DNA of 24,564 bases from assembly GCA_937967685.1 (NCBI GenBank), contig CALBTX010000021.1:1-24564 (forward strand). Direction: 5' to 3'. Within the stretch, counting starts at the first letter, position 1. Each line of letters starts with the position of its first letter. The notes under the pieces were generated by a model. That model searched no databases, had not been told where the DNA came from, and worked only from the letters and a program-made list of their open reading frames with translations. The translations under genes and the position numbers were made by a program. The stretch comes from an uncultured Bacillaceae bacterium (GTDB taxonomy: Bacteria > Bacillota > Bacilli > Caldalkalibacillales > Caldalkalibacillaceae). Below are positions 23,349 to 24,564 of the stretch, piece after piece.

Positions 23349-23364
23349 TGTGATTAGAGTCACA
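23349..23364. promoter_or_regulatory. Second perfect Fnr/Crp box
   Basis: TGTGA-TTAGAG-TCACA, an exact match to TGTGA-N6-TCACA, lies between the decayed MFS gene and the divergent regulator gene. Its centre is about 65 bases from the MFS start, a suitable distance for activating that gene; it is 115 bases from the candidate regulator promoter. Confidence 0.65.
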
Positions 23365-23462
23365 ACGGTGAAATACGCATCTTTCAATTATCCAGAAATT
23401 AAATATAACTTAACATAAATTAACCATTATTAATAAAACCAATTAAAAACCAACGAATTCGA

Positions 23463-23491
23463 TTGCATTCTAGTCACGAATAAGCTATCCT
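23463..23491 (+). promoter_or_regulatory. Candidate sigma-A promoter of the HTH/substrate-binding gene
   Basis: TTGCAT, 17 bases, TATCCT, about 43 bases before the start codon. The surrounding 23365-23533 segment is A/T-rich and holds no gene. Confidence 0.45.
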
Positions 23492-23533
23492 TTTTTTAAA
23501 ATTAACAAACTATTCGATCAAGGGGAGCGGTCA

Positions 23534-24478
23534 ATGAGTGAATTAAGGGAGCAAACTTATACTCCTGATGAAGTCGCCAAGATATTAAAAATCTCTAAAC
23601 ATACTGTTTATGAGTTAGTGAAGCGAGGGGATTTGACTGCCTTTCGCGTAGGTAACAAGATGCGTATCGATGCTCACGACCTTGCCATTTACAAACAAAA
23701 CATGAGGTATATAAGCCAATCCGCTTCAAAAAACAGGCTTACAATGAAAGTGGACCAAGGTTCTCCTTCGTCGTTAAGAATAGCGGGCAGTCATGATTTT
23801 CTCATTGAACACCTCACACATTTTCGGGACACCACCCCTTCCTCCTATCTGCTTCATACTACGTACATAGGAAGTTTGGATGGATTGATGATGCTTTATC
23901 AAGGGAAAACAGACATTGCTGCGATGCATCTTCTAGACCCTGTGACGAAAGAATACAACCTCCCCTACGTGCAACGCTTTTTCATTCAGGAACCGATTAC
24001 TGTTCTGAAACTGGCTGTGCGCAAGCAAGGATTGATCGTCGCCCAGAACAATCCGAAAAATATTTGCTTTTGGGAAGATCTTGCGCGGAAAGACGTCATA
24101 TTCGTAAACCGTCAAAAAGGATCTGGTACCCGTTTTTTGCTTGACAGCGAACTTGCAAAACGGCGTATCAGGCCACAACATATTCGAGGGTATGAGCAAG
24201 AAGTGTGGAATCATCTTGATGCTGCCGCTTGTGTCGCTCGCGGCAGTGCCGATGTCGCTCTCGGCATTGAAGCTGCCGCCAAAAAATTGAATCTTTCATT
24301 CATTCCGTTAAAAACGGAATCGTTCGACCTGATATTTCGATGGACAAAAGACAACAGCAAAGGATTAACTTCTTTCTGCGAACTTTTGCAATCAGATCGT
24401 TTCAAAAACAGTTTGCAACATTTAGACGGATACGATTTCTCTCAGCTGGGACATACCATTTATCAGGCCAACGTGTAA
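23534..24478 (+). CDS. One-component regulator: excisionase-type HTH fused to a molybdate/tungstate-type substrate-binding domain
   Basis: 314 residues. The N-terminal helix-turn-helix (YTPDEVAKILKISKHTVYELVKRGDLTAFRVG, 9-41) is of the MerR/excisionase DNA-binding kind. From about residue 80 comes a type 2 periplasmic-binding fold (LRIAGSHDFLIEHLTHF, GSLDGLMMLYQGKTDIAAMHLLD, VNRQKGSGTRFLLDSEL, GSADVALGIEAAAKKL) seen in the PBP-like domain of molybdate-related regulators (COG1910). The protein has no signal peptide, so it senses a cytoplasmic ligand. Molybdate or tungstate is the family expectation, not shown here. ATG 23534 has AGGGGAG 6 bases upstream. Downstream transport or cofactor genes would lie beyond the window. 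Confidence 0.9.
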   Translation: MSELREQTYTPDEVAKILKISKHTVYELVKRGDLTAFRVGNKMRIDAHDLAIYKQNMRYISQSASKNRLTMKVDQGSPSSLRIAGSHDFLIEHLTHFRDTTPSSYLLHTTYIGSLDGLMMLYQGKTDIAAMHLLDPVTKEYNLPYVQRFFIQEPITVLKLAVRKQGLIVAQNNPKNICFWEDLARKDVIFVNRQKGSGTRFLLDSELAKRRIRPQHIRGYEQEVWNHLDAAACVARGSADVALGIEAAAKKLNLSFIPLKTESFDLIFRWTKDNSKGLTSFCELLQSDRFKNSLQHLDGYDFSQLGHTIYQANV

Positions 24479-24564
24479 TCGGGATTCAGGCATGACCCCC
24501 CGACTAAAGTCCACGATCTCATTCATCAAAGTCTGATAGATTCATCAATGCCAGATAGATTCAT
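24479..24564. other. Right edge, no gene seen
   Basis: 86 bases after the regulator stop. AGATAGATTCAT-like words occur twice (24535-24547 and 24552-24564). No terminator or start site can be supported. Confidence 0.4.

Noticed and set aside
1..24564. CRISPR array, insertion sequence, prophage, tRNA or rRNA
   Set aside because: No regularly spaced repeats, transposase or integrase domains, terminal inverted repeats or RNA-gene signatures were seen.

Overview
The window looks like a chromosomal segment of an endospore-forming Bacillales bacterium, possibly a thermophilic Bacillaceae near Caldalkalibacillus; the genus is a guess from memory of gene content. Evidence: AGGAGG-type ribosome binding sites with frequent TTG/GTG starts, two CotF-family spore proteins, a BpsA/BpsB-like spore pyrone pair, phosphosulfolactate synthase, a Bacillus-type Fnr with C-terminal cysteines, and ba3-type cytochrome oxidase. 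I saw no mobile element, CRISPR array, tRNA or rRNA.

Layout. (1) 1-7.3 kb, sulfur block: a minus-strand cysH-sat-SDR operon, a divergent MFS exporter, a minus-strand PiT-family permease (CysP-like) followed by a small unknown gene, and divergent comA plus a DUF441 membrane protein. Together these could import sulfate, activate and reduce it to sulfite, and (ComA) add sulfite to phosphoenolpyruvate to give phosphosulfolactate, the precursor of spore sulfolactate. (2) 7.3-10.1 kb, spore-associated block: ICMT-like methyltransferase (BpsB), type III polyketide synthase (BpsA), and two tandem CotF-family genes. (3) 10.1-14.5 kb, one long minus-strand run: ECF sigma factor, zinc-finger anti-sigma factor, dCTP deaminase, an APH-fold kinase and a divergent enolase. 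The enolase keeps its metal ligands and the catalytic Glu/Lys but has Ala at the conserved active-site His and Asp at a conserved active-site Glu. (4) 14.6-17.8 kb: an exported, membrane-anchored protein with three NEW3-type repeats, then an ABC-2 ATPase and permease in a tight operon, divergent from the sigma factor. (5) 17.9-19.1 kb: a 51-codon DUF1540 gene with a TTG start and purU with a structured leader. (6) 19.3-22.8 kb, respiratory block: ba3 oxidase subunits IIa, II and I behind a perfect Fnr box (TGTGA-N6-TCACA), a strong terminator, and the fnr gene. (7) 22.8-24.5 kb: a decayed MFS gene, a second perfect Fnr box, and a one-component regulator that fuses an excisionase-type helix-turn-helix to a molybdate/tungstate-type substrate-binding domain.

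Most worth following: the kinase plus altered-enolase pair (possibly a non-glycolytic phospho-hydroxyacid step), the sulfate-to-phosphosulfolactate gene set, the short-chain dehydrogenase that lacks the catalytic Tyr and Ser, and the Fnr circuit linking oxygen sensing, ba3 oxidase and probably molybdoenzyme control. Several short tandem duplications (16, 19 and 27 bp) sit at gene ends.
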